Positions 1 through 12,450 of a stretch of 64,000 nt of DNA are shown one piece after another. A model generated the notes under the pieces. It saw only the letters and a list, made by a program, of their open reading frames with translations, was not told the DNA's origin and did not search any database. How positions within the stretch are numbered: position 1 is the stretch's first letter; the number at the start of each line of letters is the position of its first letter. Made by a program: the position numbers and the translations under genes. Origin of the DNA: Methylophilaceae bacterium (lineage in GTDB: Bacteria; Pseudomonadota; Gammaproteobacteria; Burkholderiales; Methylophilaceae); assembly GCA_905339275.1 (NCBI GenBank), contig CAJPFK010000004.1, forward strand, positions 310,001-374,000, written 5' to 3'.

Positions 1-6
1 CGCGGG

Positions 7-768
7 TTGTCGGTTTATTCGCGCCAGCGCAGTCCGGGTTTTCATCCTGTTCCGGCTTCCGTGGATGAAGTCGGCGCTAGTCATCGTGGCAGCACAAGCA
101 ATAACGGCGGGTTGCGGGCGGCAGTGTTCGGCGTGAACGACGGGTTGGTGTCGGTGGCCTGTCTCGTCATGGGTGTTGCCGGTGCGGCGGCCGGGCACCA
201 GCTGGTGCTGCTCACTGGCATTGCCGGGCTCATGGCCGGTGCTTTTTCCATGGCGGCAGGCGAGTATGTCTCGATGCGTTCCCAACGGGAATTGTTCGAG
301 CATCAGATCAATCTGGAGCGGGAGGAACTGGCGCAATATCCGCAGGAAGAGACCCATGAACTGACCTTGATTTACATGGCCAGGGGCATGCAGCCGGATG
401 AGGCGAGGTCGCTGGCTGAGCGGATGATTGCAGACCCCCAGCTCGGCCTGGATACATTGACCAGGGAGGAATTGGGGCTGAATCCGGATGAACTGGGTTC
501 ACCCTGGGTTGCCGCCGTTTCATCCTTTACGGCTTTCCTGGCCGGAGGCGCGGTGCCGTTGCTGCCTTACCTGCTCGGATTTGAAATGCATGCGTTGCAG
601 GCGACCATCATCCTGACCGGATCGGCCCTGTTTGCCGTTGGCGCCGTACTTTCCCTATTCAGTGGCAGGAGCGCATGGCTGGGCGGCTTACGCATGTTGC
701 TGATTGGCGCAGCCGCGGGCTCGCTGACCTATCTGATCGGGGCGCTTGTCGGGGCATCCATCGCTTAA
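7..768 (+). CDS. VIT1/CCC1-family transporter, possibly cut at its 5' end
   Basis: The protein looks like a vacuolar iron/manganese transporter (VIT1/CCC1, DUF125) family membrane protein. The family moves Fe2+ or Mn2+ across membranes. The family start of the core, with GVNDGLVS at about residues 42-49, is present, followed by a helix pair and the MAAGEYVSM segment (about 83-91). A charged cytoplasmic stretch follows, and three more hydrophobic helices fill the last 85 residues. The 253 residues match a full-length member. The only start inside the window is a TTG six bases from the edge, so the true start may lie upstream. The metal specificity cannot be told from the sequence. Confidence 0.8.
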   Translation: MSVYSRQRSPGFHPVPASVDEVGASHRGSTSNNGGLRAAVFGVNDGLVSVACLVMGVAGAAAGHQLVLLTGIAGLMAGAFSMAAGEYVSMRSQRELFEHQINLEREELAQYPQEETHELTLIYMARGMQPDEARSLAERMIADPQLGLDTLTREELGLNPDELGSPWVAAVSSFTAFLAGGAVPLLPYLLGFEMHALQATIILTGSALFAVGAVLSLFSGRSAWLGGLRMLLIGAAAGSLTYLIGALVGASIA

Positions 769-854
769 AGGATCGATGCGTTGTCCCTCGTGCGTTGTCT
801 GCAGCATCGCCACGTCGATGGCCGGAATCTCGGGCAATCAATGGTTTTGTGCCT

Positions 855-860
855 TATAAT
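855..860 (+). promoter_or_regulatory. Possible -10 element upstream of metH
   Basis: A perfect TATAAT lies about 45 bases before the metH start, in the 137-base gap after the VIT-family gene. No good -35 hexamer is seen at the usual distance. The gap is too short for a cobalamin riboswitch, and no SAH-riboswitch core was recognised. Confidence 0.3.
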
Positions 861-905
861 TCGCATGTTACGCAGGTCCTGCCTGCACCTCTTGAGAATA
901 CCTGA

Positions 906-4700
<3,795 letters not shown>

Positions 4701-4758
4701 AAGTGTATATAAACTAATAGTTTGCTAAAATTATTTTATCCAACACTTTAATCTGAAC

Positions 4759-6207
4759 ATGCATATTCATATTCTTGGCATCTGCGGTACTTTCATGGGC
4801 GGTATCGCGGTGCTGGCGAAAGCTGCCGGCCACAAGGTGACAGGCTGCGACGCCAATGTCTATCCGCCGATGAGTACGCAACTTGAGGCACAGGGAATCG
4901 AACTGATCGAGGGCTTTGCGCCGGAGCAGACCAGGCTTGATCCTGATATCTACGTCATCGGCAATGTCGTTTCGCGCGGCAATCCGCTGATGGAAGAAAT
5001 CCTCAATCGCGGACTGCCGTATATTTCCGGCCCGCAGTGGCTTGCAGAAAACATTCTGCATCCGCAGAATGTTTCGGAGAAGACTAATGCATCGTCAGAT
5101 GCGTTAGGTCGGAGCCAGAATGCACAACAAAGAAAGTGGGTACTCGCTGTTGCCGGCACGCACGGCAAGACGACGACATCTTCCATGCTGGCATGGATAT
5201 TGGAGTATGCGGGCCTGGCGCCCGGGTTCCTGATTGGCGGCGTGCCGCAGAATTTTGCTATCTCGGCGCGCTTGCCGGGCGTGCCCAGGCAGGATGCCGA
5301 TAGCTTGTCCCCGTTTTTCGTCATCGAGGCGGACGAATATGACACGGCTTTCTTCGACAAACGATCCAAGTTTGTGCATTACCGCCCAAGAACGGCGGTG
5401 CTGAACAATCTTGAATTCGACCATGCCGATATTTTTGCCGACCTGCAGGCCATCGAAACCCAGTTTCATCATCTGGTGCGCACTGTGCCAGGCCAGGGCC
5501 TGATCGTATCGAATGGCAGGGAGCAGAGCCTGGAGCGCGTGATTGAACGCGGGTGCTGGACGCCGGTCGAAACTTTCGGGACAGAATCCGGCTGGCAGGC
5601 TGCAAACGTCGACACGGGCGGCGGTTTCGATGTCATGCTCAATCAGCGGCTGCAGGGACGCGTGCGCTGGGACTTGCTGGGGGAGCATAACCGCATGAAT
5701 GCCCTGGCGGCGTTGTCTGCGGCCCGCCACGCAGGCGTGGCGGTCGAGACGGGCATTGCGGCGCTGGGCGAGTTCAGGAATGTAAAACGGCGTATGGAAA
5801 CACGCGGTATCGTCAACGACATTACTGTTTACGATGATTTTGCCCATCATCCGACGGCCATCGCCACGACAGTCGCAGGCTTGCGTGCAAGGGTCGGCAA
5901 CGCCCGCATACTGGCGGTGCTGGAGCCGCGTTCCAACACCATGAAACTGGGAGTCATGAAAGCCGCCCTGCCCGGGAGCCTGGCGCAAGCCGACCAGGTG
6001 TTCTGCTATGGCGCCAACCTGGGCTGGGATGCGAAGGAAGCGCTCGCTCCCATTCAGCATAAAGCCCTTGCTTTTGACGACATGGCCGGGCTGGTTGCCG
6101 CAATCGTTGCCTCAGCCCGGCCCGGCGACCATATACTGGTAATGAGCAATGGCGGTTTTGGCGGTATTCATCAACAATTGCTCGACAGGCTCAAACAGGG
6201 TAGATAG
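4759..6207 (+). CDS. mpl: UDP-MurNAc:L-Ala-gamma-D-Glu-meso-DAP ligase Mpl
   Basis: Mpl recycles the murein tripeptide by attaching it to UDP-N-acetylmuramate with ATP hydrolysis in the cytoplasm. The sequence opens with the Mur-ligase Rossmann motif HILGICGTFMGG. It has the ATP loop GTHGKTTT at residues 133-140, the metal-binding VIEADEYDTAFFDKRSKF segment and the DDFAHHPTA motif of the C-terminal domain. The N-terminal GICGTFMGG signature separates Mpl from MurC. At 482 residues it is slightly longer than the E. coli protein (457); the extra residues sit just before the P-loop, around residues 108-128. AmpG, the muropeptide permease of the same recycling route, is encoded at 32 kb. Confidence 0.95.
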   Translation: MHIHILGICGTFMGGIAVLAKAAGHKVTGCDANVYPPMSTQLEAQGIELIEGFAPEQTRLDPDIYVIGNVVSRGNPLMEEILNRGLPYISGPQWLAENILHPQNVSEKTNASSDALGRSQNAQQRKWVLAVAGTHGKTTTSSMLAWILEYAGLAPGFLIGGVPQNFAISARLPGVPRQDADSLSPFFVIEADEYDTAFFDKRSKFVHYRPRTAVLNNLEFDHADIFADLQAIETQFHHLVRTVPGQGLIVSNGREQSLERVIERGCWTPVETFGTESGWQAANVDTGGGFDVMLNQRLQGRVRWDLLGEHNRMNALAALSAARHAGVAVETGIAALGEFRNVKRRMETRGIVNDITVYDDFAHHPTAIATTVAGLRARVGNARILAVLEPRSNTMKLGVMKAALPGSLAQADQVFCYGANLGWDAKEALAPIQHKALAFDDMAGLVAAIVASARPGDHILVMSNGGFGGIHQQLLDRLKQGR

Positions 6208-6208
6208 C

Positions 6209-7165
6209 TTGAAACTGGCAGTCTTGAAATCGCAGGATCCGCTGATGCTTACCCTTGTCGGGTCGGCGCTGCTGCATGCTGTCGTGATTATTGCAATCAA
6301 GTTCGAGCCGCCCGACCTGAAGTTTCTCAAGGACCAGATTCCTGCGCTGGAAGTCGTGCTGGTCAATGCCAAGACCGAAGCCAGGCCGCAAAAAGCGGAT
6401 GCGCTTGCCCAGGCCAATCTCGACCGGGGCGGAAACACTGAAGAAGAACGTCGCGCCAAATCCGCATTGCCGGCGCCGACAAACAAGCCGACCGAGGCTA
6501 CGCTGAGACCTGCGGAAGCGTTGAAACAGGCTGCCAAGCAGGCGGAAGCCGAGGCAGAGGCCGAGCGTAAACGCCAGCGCATCGCAGAATTGGAGCATCA
6601 GGCGCGGGAGTTGATGACACAGGCGGAATCCAAAAAAATCGTCGAAGTCAGGCCGACCAGGGAGGCTGAAATTACACAGCCCGAAGAAGGCCGGAACCAG
6701 GAGTCGGTGTCCCGCACAATAGACCGGGCAGACCTGGCGTCTACCATAGCGGACATGGCGCGGCTCGAAGCGCAGATCGCCAGGCAGCAGGATGAATACC
6801 AGAAGCGCCCCAAGAGAAAATTCCTGGGGGCCCGCACGCAGGAGTATCGATTCGCTACTTACGTCGAATCGTGGCGGCAAAAGGTTGAGAAGGTCGGCAA
6901 CCTGAATTATCCCGAAGCAGCCAAGGACCAGAAAATCTACGGGCAATTGCGTATGACGGTTTCCATCAAGGCAGACGGTTCGATTGAGTCGGTGGAGGTC
7001 AACCAGAGCTCGGGCCATCCTATCCTGGATAATGCGGCCAAGCGTATTGTGGAACTTGCAGCGCCCTATTCTCCGTTTCCGGAGGATATTCGCAAGGATA
7101 CGGATATTCTCAGTATTACCAGGACCTGGACATTCACCCGTCAGGACAGCTTCGCCACCGATTAA
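6209..7165 (+). CDS. TonB-type energy transducer
   Basis: TonB proteins carry proton-motive energy from ExbB/ExbD in the inner membrane to outer-membrane receptors. A single N-terminal membrane helix carries the S-x-x-x-H motif (SALLH) that TonB uses to engage ExbB/ExbD. A long Lys/Glu/Ala-rich, probably helical, periplasmic linker follows in place of the usual Pro-rich one. The C-terminal 90 residues form a TonB domain (YPEAAKDQKIYGQLRMTVSI, then VNQSSGHPILDNAAKRIV). I chose the TTG at 6209, one base after the mpl stop, because AGGG lies 8 bases upstream. A longer reading frame begins inside mpl at 6149. No exbB or exbD is in the window. A receptor gene lies at 9.5 kb. Confidence 0.85.
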   Translation: MKLAVLKSQDPLMLTLVGSALLHAVVIIAIKFEPPDLKFLKDQIPALEVVLVNAKTEARPQKADALAQANLDRGGNTEEERRAKSALPAPTNKPTEATLRPAEALKQAAKQAEAEAEAERKRQRIAELEHQARELMTQAESKKIVEVRPTREAEITQPEEGRNQESVSRTIDRADLASTIADMARLEAQIARQQDEYQKRPKRKFLGARTQEYRFATYVESWRQKVEKVGNLNYPEAAKDQKIYGQLRMTVSIKADGSIESVEVNQSSGHPILDNAAKRIVELAAPYSPFPEDIRKDTDILSITRTWTFTRQDSFATD

Positions 7166-7247
7166 CCATTCTGCATCGACAATTGCTTAGTGGTCTGTTT
7201 TCACGGCATTGCCGATTCCGGAATGATTGGAACCAAGTGAGTAAATC

Positions 7248-7562
7248 ATGAATTTTTACGAATACCATGTCTTTTTCTGCCTTAACACCCGTGAGGATGG
7301 CGCTGCATGTTGTACCGATTATGGCGCCGAGGCTGCTTTCGACCACATGAAGTCGCGCGTGAAAAAGCTCAATCTCAACGGCAAGGGCAAGGTCCGCATC
7401 AACCGCGCCGGCTGCTTCGACAGGTGCGGCGAGGGCCCGTTGATGGTGGTTTATCCGCAGGCGATCTGGTATCACTTTGTCGATAACGAAGATATCGATG
7501 AAATCATCGAGTCGCACCTCCTGCAAGGCAGGATCGTGGACAGATTGCTAGCCCAGGGCTGA
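7248..7562 (+). CDS. Thioredoxin-like [2Fe-2S] ferredoxin
   Basis: This is a 104-residue protein of the thioredoxin-fold [2Fe-2S] ferredoxin family. The likely cluster ligands are C11, C21 or C22, C56 and C60; the second pair lies in the family motif AGCFDRCGEGP. The partner in electron transfer is not known from the sequence. Related proteins occur widely in betaproteobacteria as free-standing genes. The 3' end overlaps the convergent HIT gene by 15 bases. Confidence 0.85.
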   Translation: MNFYEYHVFFCLNTREDGAACCTDYGAEAAFDHMKSRVKKLNLNGKGKVRINRAGCFDRCGEGPLMVVYPQAIWYHFVDNEDIDEIIESHLLQGRIVDRLLAQG

Positions 7563-7961
7563 CTGCAGCCGGCTTTTCAGGCGTCTTGCCGTATCCGCAT
7601 CCAGCGATAGCGAGACCGTTTCCCGCCTGCTCCGGCCCCAGATGGGATTGGGAAAGGTTTTATCCTGCCTGAACCTGGGAATGACATGCCAATGCACATG
7701 GGGCGTCATGTTGCCGAGGCTGGCGAGATTGATCTTTTCCGGCTGCATGATTTCGCGCAAGACCTGTTCCACAACAAAAACCACCGTCATCAGCCGCTCG
7801 CGTTCCGCCATATTCAGATCGCTCATTTCCTTTACATGGCGATTCAGGATCACACGGCAAAATCCCGGGTAGTCCAGGTCATCAACCAGCACGACACGAC
7901 AAAAAGCATCCTGCCAGATCAGTTCGCCTCCCGGATTTTTGCAAAGTTCGCAGTTGGACAT
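7548..7961 (-). CDS. HIT-family nucleotide hydrolase/transferase
   Basis: This is a histidine-triad protein of 137 residues. The triad H88-V-H90-W-H92-V is intact, and the second histidine of that set is the usual catalytic nucleophile in the family. An N-terminal pair of cysteines (C4, C7) and a later C21 could hold zinc, as in some HIT proteins. The family cleaves or transfers nucleoside monophosphates from dinucleotides or AMP conjugates; the substrate here is unknown. It converges with the ferredoxin gene. The gap to cfa upstream holds inverted repeats. Confidence 0.85.
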   Translation of the reverse strand: MSNCELCKNPGGELIWQDAFCRVVLVDDLDYPGFCRVILNRHVKEMSDLNMAERERLMTVVFVVEQVLREIMQPEKINLASLGNMTPHVHWHVIPRFRQDKTFPNPIWGRSRRETVSLSLDADTARRLKSRLQSALG

Positions 7962-8028
7962 GCAGGACTTTCATCAATATTTAATCATGGGATTATAAGG
8001 TTTTCCCCATAAAATAACTCATGGCGTG

Positions 8029-8048
8029 CATACTCCATGGTGAGTATG
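8029..8048. repeat. Inverted repeat in the HIT-cfa gap
   Basis: Seven-base arms CATACTC and GAGTATG are separated by six bases (CATGGT), giving a 20-bp dyad. It could be an operator for a dimeric regulator acting on the divergent HIT or cfa gene. No known consensus was matched. Confidence 0.4.
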
Positions 8049-8157
8049 GTATTTGCTTGCGAGGTCGTAGTAGACTCATGGAAACACGTAATAAAGTTTC
8101 ATGACTTAGCCCAGGCTGTGGCAAAAAATATCAGGTATGGTTTTGATCTTCAGCGCA

Positions 8158-8183
8158 TTTGGATGCTGGCGCCAGCATCCAAA
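8158..8183. promoter_or_regulatory. Perfect 26-bp palindrome upstream of cfa
   Basis: The half-site TTTGGATGCTGGC is followed directly by its exact complement GCCAGCATCCAAA, with no spacer and no mismatch. It ends 26 bases before the cfa start codon. No U-run follows, so it is not a normal terminator. The geometry fits an operator for a symmetric dimer, or an mRNA hairpin in the cfa leader. Confidence 0.6.
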
Positions 8184-8209
8184 ATAAGACCGATAAGGAG
8201 TGGAAAAAA

Positions 8210-9352
8210 TTGACGACGCAGTCTCTTGTCCAGGCAACTCCGCCGCATATCATCGCGGACATTTTCTCCGGCACTTCAGTGACCATCAATGGCGGCCAGC
8301 CATGGGATATACAGGTTTTCGATAACAGGGTCTATCGCATGGTGCTGTACCGCGGCTCACTGGGGTTTGGTGACGCCTATGTCGATGGGCTCTGGGATTC
8401 CGCGCAGCTTGACGAGACATTCAATCGCCTGCTTAGCGGCAATATCGATGAGAAAATGCGAGGCTGGGCACGGGTCAGGCTGATCGGGGAAGCATTGCGG
8501 CACCGCCTGCTCAATCTGCAATCATCCGACCGTGCGTTCGAGGTGGGGCAACGGCATTACGATATCGGCAACGATGTCTTTGAAGCGATGCTGGACCCCA
8601 CGATGAGCTATTCCTGCGCTTACTGGGCAAATGCCGAGACACTGGAGCAGGCGCAGCTTGCCAAGCTGGACATGATCTGCCGCAAACTTGAATTGAAGCC
8701 GGGAGAGAGGCTGCTGGAGATCGGCTGCGGCTGGGGCGGGCTGGCGAAATTTGCGGCAGAGCATTATGGTGTTGAAGTCGTCGGCATCACCGTTTCGAAA
8801 GAGCAGAAAAAACTGGCTGAAATCCGTTGCCAGGGCTTCCCCGTAGAAGTACACCTGATGGACTACCGCGATCTGCAAGGCCATTTCGACAAGATCGTTT
8901 CGGTTGGCATGTTCGAGCATGTCGGCCCCAAGAATTATCATGTTTATTTCCAGAAGGCCCATGACCTGCTCAAGGATGACGGACTGTTTCTGTTGCATAC
9001 CATTGGCAATTACACGACATCCACGCACACGGATGCCTGGATAGATAATTACATCTTCCCCAACGGCAAGGTGCCCTCTGCCAGGGAGATTGCAACCGCT
9101 GTTGAGGATCGCTTCATCATTGAGGATTGGCACAATTTCGGCCAGGATTATGACCGGACGCTGATGGCCTGGTGGGACAATTTCAACCGGGCCTGGCCTG
9201 CGCTGGAGCAGCGTTATGGCGAGCGGTTCTATCGCATGTGGAAATATTACCTGATGTGCTGCGCCGGATATTTCCGCGCGCGGCAGGGTCAGCTCTGGCA
9301 GTTGGTACTGAGCAAGCGTACGCGTCGCAGCATCTATCGGTCGATGCGCTGA
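8210..9352 (+). CDS. cfa: Cyclopropane-fatty-acyl-phospholipid synthase
   Basis: This enzyme transfers a methylene group from S-adenosylmethionine to the double bond of unsaturated acyl chains in membrane phospholipids. The 380-residue protein has the SAM-binding loop EIGCGWGGLA at about residues 170-179. It also has the family active-site segment MSYSCAYW and the conserved VSVGMFEHVG. I chose the TTG at 8210 because AAGGAG lies nine bases upstream. A longer frame starts with TTG at 8159, but that would place coding sequence across the 26-bp palindrome and has no ribosome-binding site. The gene stands alone, with regulatory-looking repeats in front of it. Confidence 0.93.
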   Translation: MTTQSLVQATPPHIIADIFSGTSVTINGGQPWDIQVFDNRVYRMVLYRGSLGFGDAYVDGLWDSAQLDETFNRLLSGNIDEKMRGWARVRLIGEALRHRLLNLQSSDRAFEVGQRHYDIGNDVFEAMLDPTMSYSCAYWANAETLEQAQLAKLDMICRKLELKPGERLLEIGCGWGGLAKFAAEHYGVEVVGITVSKEQKKLAEIRCQGFPVEVHLMDYRDLQGHFDKIVSVGMFEHVGPKNYHVYFQKAHDLLKDDGLFLLHTIGNYTTSTHTDAWIDNYIFPNGKVPSAREIATAVEDRFIIEDWHNFGQDYDRTLMAWWDNFNRAWPALEQRYGERFYRMWKYYLMCCAGYFRARQGQLWQLVLSKRTRRSIYRSMR

Positions 9353-9465
9353 GCCGTTCGGCGACCGCGGGCACCGGCTATTTTTTCCGGCCCGCTTCCA
9401 TCGGTGAGGGGCAGCGGTTAAGATAGCCGCTAATTATCCAATAAGATATTAACAAAGCCCTTTTC

Positions 9466-11478
9466 ATGTACGCTAGACTTCTGGCCGCCTGTCTGACGCT
9501 GTGCGTAAATCCTGCACAGGCTGGCCAATCGGCAAGCCCCGGTGACCTGTTATCGGAAGAACTCTACTTCGATGATATTCCCCGTGTTCTTACCGTCTCA
9601 CGCTTATCCCAGCCGTTATCGGATTCACCTTCCGCAGTTACCGTCATTGACCGGGAGACGATTCGTGCCAGCGGCGTGATCGACCTGCCGGATATTTTTC
9701 GCCTGGTGCCGGGATTCTATGTCGGCGTCAACGCGGGTTATGTCCATAATACCAATCATGTGGTCAGCTATCACGGCATGACCAGTTCCTATGCCGGCCG
9801 CATGCAGGTGCTGATCGACGGGCGCACGGTCTACGAACCTTTGTACGGCGGCGTGCAGTGGAGCGAATTGCCCGTTTCGATTGCGGATATCGAGCGCATC
9901 GAGGTGACCCGCGGGCCGAATGCGGCAAGTTACGGCGCCAATTCCTTTTTCGGCGTCATCAATATCATTACCCAGCACCCGTCCGAGGCCCAGGGCGCTA
10001 TGGTTTCCATGAGTCACGGCAATGGCCGCAATGAGGCATTTTACCGTTACGGGGGCAAGCGCAACGACACGAGCTACCGGGTCACGCTGGGTTACCGGCA
10101 GGATGACGGTTTGCAGGACCGCGTGGATTTCAAGCGTACCCGTATGCTGTCGGCCAGGGCGGATCATCGCCTCGGCGACCATGATGAACTGGAATTGCAC
10201 TTCGGGCTCACCGACGGCGACCGCGGCGAGGGCGACCCGCTGGTCGATCCGCTGATTTTTCTGCCCCGTACCAAGCAGGTTGCCACCAATTTCCAGTTGG
10301 CAAAATGGCGCCATAGCCTCAGCCAGCGCAGCGACTTTTCCCTGCAAGCCTACCGTGCCTACAGCCGGTCGGATGATTTCTTCATCACCTCCGATCTCAG
10401 CAGGCTTGTCCCGATTATTTTTCCAACCCGCCTGCAATATGACCTGGAAGTGGAGAACGAACGTTACGAGCTGGAGGCGCAGCATACGTTTTCACCGACA
10501 GATTCCGTTCGCATGGTGTGGGGCGGCAGCGTCAGGCAGGACAGGACGAAGGCGCCTTTCTATCTCGGCACCGATAAGACCCAGACCTTCAACCTTCGGC
10601 AATTGTTCGGGCATGTCGAATGGCAGCCGTTCAACCGCCTGGTGCTCAATGCCGGCGCCATGGTCGAGCACAACGATTTTACCGGTACCGATACTTCTCC
10701 CCGGGTGAGCGCCAATTTCAGGCTGGCACCCGGACACACGCTGAGACTTGGCGTCTCGACCGCAACCCGCACTCCGGCGTATCTGGAGGAGAAATTCCAG
10801 TCTCACCTGATTGCCACGACGACAATCCCCGGCGTGACCCTGATCCGGCCTTATTTTGCCGACAGTGGCGGATTATCGCCGGAGCGTATTGTGTCGAGGG
10901 AAATCGGCTACCTTGGAACTTACGGCAGCATCACGCTGGATGCCAGGGTGTTTGATGACGACATACGGGATATCGTCAAAGAGTTCACCAACAGGACTTA
11001 TGTCCCGCCTGCAGGCTTTACCCGAATCAGCAATCCGTTCGATTTCACCAATGGCGGCGATGTTGCTATCCGCGGCTACGAGGCCCGGCTGCAGTGGCGA
11101 ATGAAGCCGTCCACCAGGTTGATTGCCAACTATGCGCGAACCCGGCTCAGCGGCAATGAAGATGAGCTGGAGCGCTATTTCCTGGATTCCGTGCCGGCTG
11201 AAATCATCAGCGCCTTGCTGAGTCATCGCTTCAACCAGGCCTGGGATGCCAGCCTGGCTTATTACCATACCAGCCGCGTCACCATGCTGGGCGATGGCAA
11301 TCGCGTCGATGCGGCAAGATACTGGGATGCCAGGCTGGCACGCAGTTTCGCCAGCGGGAGCTGGAAAGGCGAGGTTTCTGCCGTCGTGCACAACCTGTTT
11401 GATGACGAGTTCCAGGAGTTTGCGGATTACAACACAGTCAGAAGGCGCGCCTTTGTCACTTTGAAGCTGGATTTCTAG
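9466..11478 (+). CDS. TonB-dependent outer-membrane receptor
   Basis: This is a 670-residue TonB-dependent receptor. A signal peptide ends near residue 19 (NPAQA). A plug domain spans about residues 50-175 and contains the typical VLIDGRTVYEPLYGG and IERIEVTRGPNAASYGANSFFG segments. A beta-barrel follows and ends in an aromatic residue (LKLDF). The short VLTVSRLSQPL segment after the signal peptide is a plausible TonB box region. The substrate is unknown. Only three bases separate it from a substrate-binding-like gene, which in turn overlaps a c-di-GMP gene, so the three are probably one operon. No Fur box was seen in the 113-base upstream gap. Confidence 0.9.
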   Translation: MYARLLAACLTLCVNPAQAGQSASPGDLLSEELYFDDIPRVLTVSRLSQPLSDSPSAVTVIDRETIRASGVIDLPDIFRLVPGFYVGVNAGYVHNTNHVVSYHGMTSSYAGRMQVLIDGRTVYEPLYGGVQWSELPVSIADIERIEVTRGPNAASYGANSFFGVINIITQHPSEAQGAMVSMSHGNGRNEAFYRYGGKRNDTSYRVTLGYRQDDGLQDRVDFKRTRMLSARADHRLGDHDELELHFGLTDGDRGEGDPLVDPLIFLPRTKQVATNFQLAKWRHSLSQRSDFSLQAYRAYSRSDDFFITSDLSRLVPIIFPTRLQYDLEVENERYELEAQHTFSPTDSVRMVWGGSVRQDRTKAPFYLGTDKTQTFNLRQLFGHVEWQPFNRLVLNAGAMVEHNDFTGTDTSPRVSANFRLAPGHTLRLGVSTATRTPAYLEEKFQSHLIATTTIPGVTLIRPYFADSGGLSPERIVSREIGYLGTYGSITLDARVFDDDIRDIVKEFTNRTYVPPAGFTRISNPFDFTNGGDVAIRGYEARLQWRMKPSTRLIANYARTRLSGNEDELERYFLDSVPAEIISALLSHRFNQAWDASLAYYHTSRVTMLGDGNRVDAARYWDARLARSFASGSWKGEVSAVVHNLFDDEFQEFADYNTVRRRAFVTLKLDF

Positions 11479-11481
11479 ATC

Positions 11482-12450
11482 TTGGCTGTTTTCGAGACAT
11501 CTCTTCTTTCCCGGTCGGTAAATATCCTGCGATGTATCCTATTTCTCCTGCTGGTTTGTTTCTGGCCGGCTCTGCACGCCTCGGCGCCCACAAGTATCAC
11601 TGTTGTCATCGGCACGCCCTCGGTACTTAGCAATGATTTTGTCGAGCAGTTCAAGGCAGAGCTCAAGCCTTATGCGACAAACGGCCTGAGAATCAATATC
11701 CTGCGGCTGGAAGACCTGCCAACGCAACGTATTCCCGAGAATGACGGCCACGTGCTGGTTGCGGTCGGCGTGCAGGCATTCAGCGAACTGAGCAGGCTGG
11801 AGACGAAACTGCCTATCTTCGGCGTATTCGTACCGCAGCTTTCCTATGAGGCGGTCTGGGCGGAAAGCAGGCGGAATCAGCGCAGGTTCAGCGCGATATT
11901 GCTGGACCAGCCTTTCGGACGGCAAATGGCCCTGTTGCGGACGATTTTGCCGGCAGCCCAGCGCATAGGCATTTTGTACGGACCGGCTTCGCGGCAGTTC
12001 GGTGTTGCCTTGCAGCACTCGGCTGCCGAACATGGTCTCGAGCTGGTGGAACAGGATGTCGAGCAGGATTCCGAGCTGATGCCGAAACTGAAGCATGTGC
12101 TGGCAGATAGCCAGGTGCTGCTGGCGATTCCCGACCCGGGTATTTATTCACGCGAAACTGCGCAGACGATACTGTTGACCAGTTACCGCTATCAAACACC
12201 GGTCATCGGTTTTTCCCAGGCATATGTTCGCGCAGGCGCACTGGCCGCGGTCTACAGCAGCCCACGCCAGATCGCGAGGCAGGCGGCCGAGATCATTATG
12301 CAGTCGCAGGATGGTTTTCCTGCGCCCAGATACCCAAAGTACTTTTCCGTTGATATTAATCGTCAGGTTGCTCGTTCACTGAGTATCGAACTGAGTGACG
12401 AAAACGCATTATCCGAAGCTCTTGTGCGGATAGAAAGGCAATCACCATGA
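11482..12450 (+). CDS. ABC-type substrate-binding-like periplasmic protein
   Basis: The 322 residues begin with a signal peptide (hydrophobic ILRCILFLLLVCF, cleavage near ALHASA). The rest resembles the two-lobed ABC substrate-binding proteins of the PF04392 type: an early TSITVVIGTPS strand, FGVFVPQLS, the hinge-like RIGILYGPASRQ and the late TPVIGFSQAYVRAGALAAVYSSP segment. No permease or ATPase gene is nearby, so it probably senses or presents a ligand rather than serving import. It starts with TTG three bases after the receptor stop. Its last four bases (ATGA) overlap the GGDEF/EAL gene, which points to translational coupling. Confidence 0.75.
   Translation: MAVFETSLLSRSVNILRCILFLLLVCFWPALHASAPTSITVVIGTPSVLSNDFVEQFKAELKPYATNGLRINILRLEDLPTQRIPENDGHVLVAVGVQAFSELSRLETKLPIFGVFVPQLSYEAVWAESRRNQRRFSAILLDQPFGRQMALLRTILPAAQRIGILYGPASRQFGVALQHSAAEHGLELVEQDVEQDSELMPKLKHVLADSQVLLAIPDPGIYSRETAQTILLTSYRYQTPVIGFSQAYVRAGALAAVYSSPRQIARQAAEIIMQSQDGFPAPRYPKYFSVDINRQVARSLSIELSDENALSEALVRIERQSP

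Noticed and set aside
769..905. Possible cobalamin or SAH riboswitch before metH
   Set aside because: The 137-base gap is too short for a B12 riboswitch and shows no B12-box or SAH core.
9353..9465. GC-rich dyad between cfa and the TonB-dependent receptor
   Set aside because: GCGGGCACCGG and CCGGCCCGC pair with a bulge but have no U-run after them, so a terminator could not be supported. No Fur box is present in this gap.
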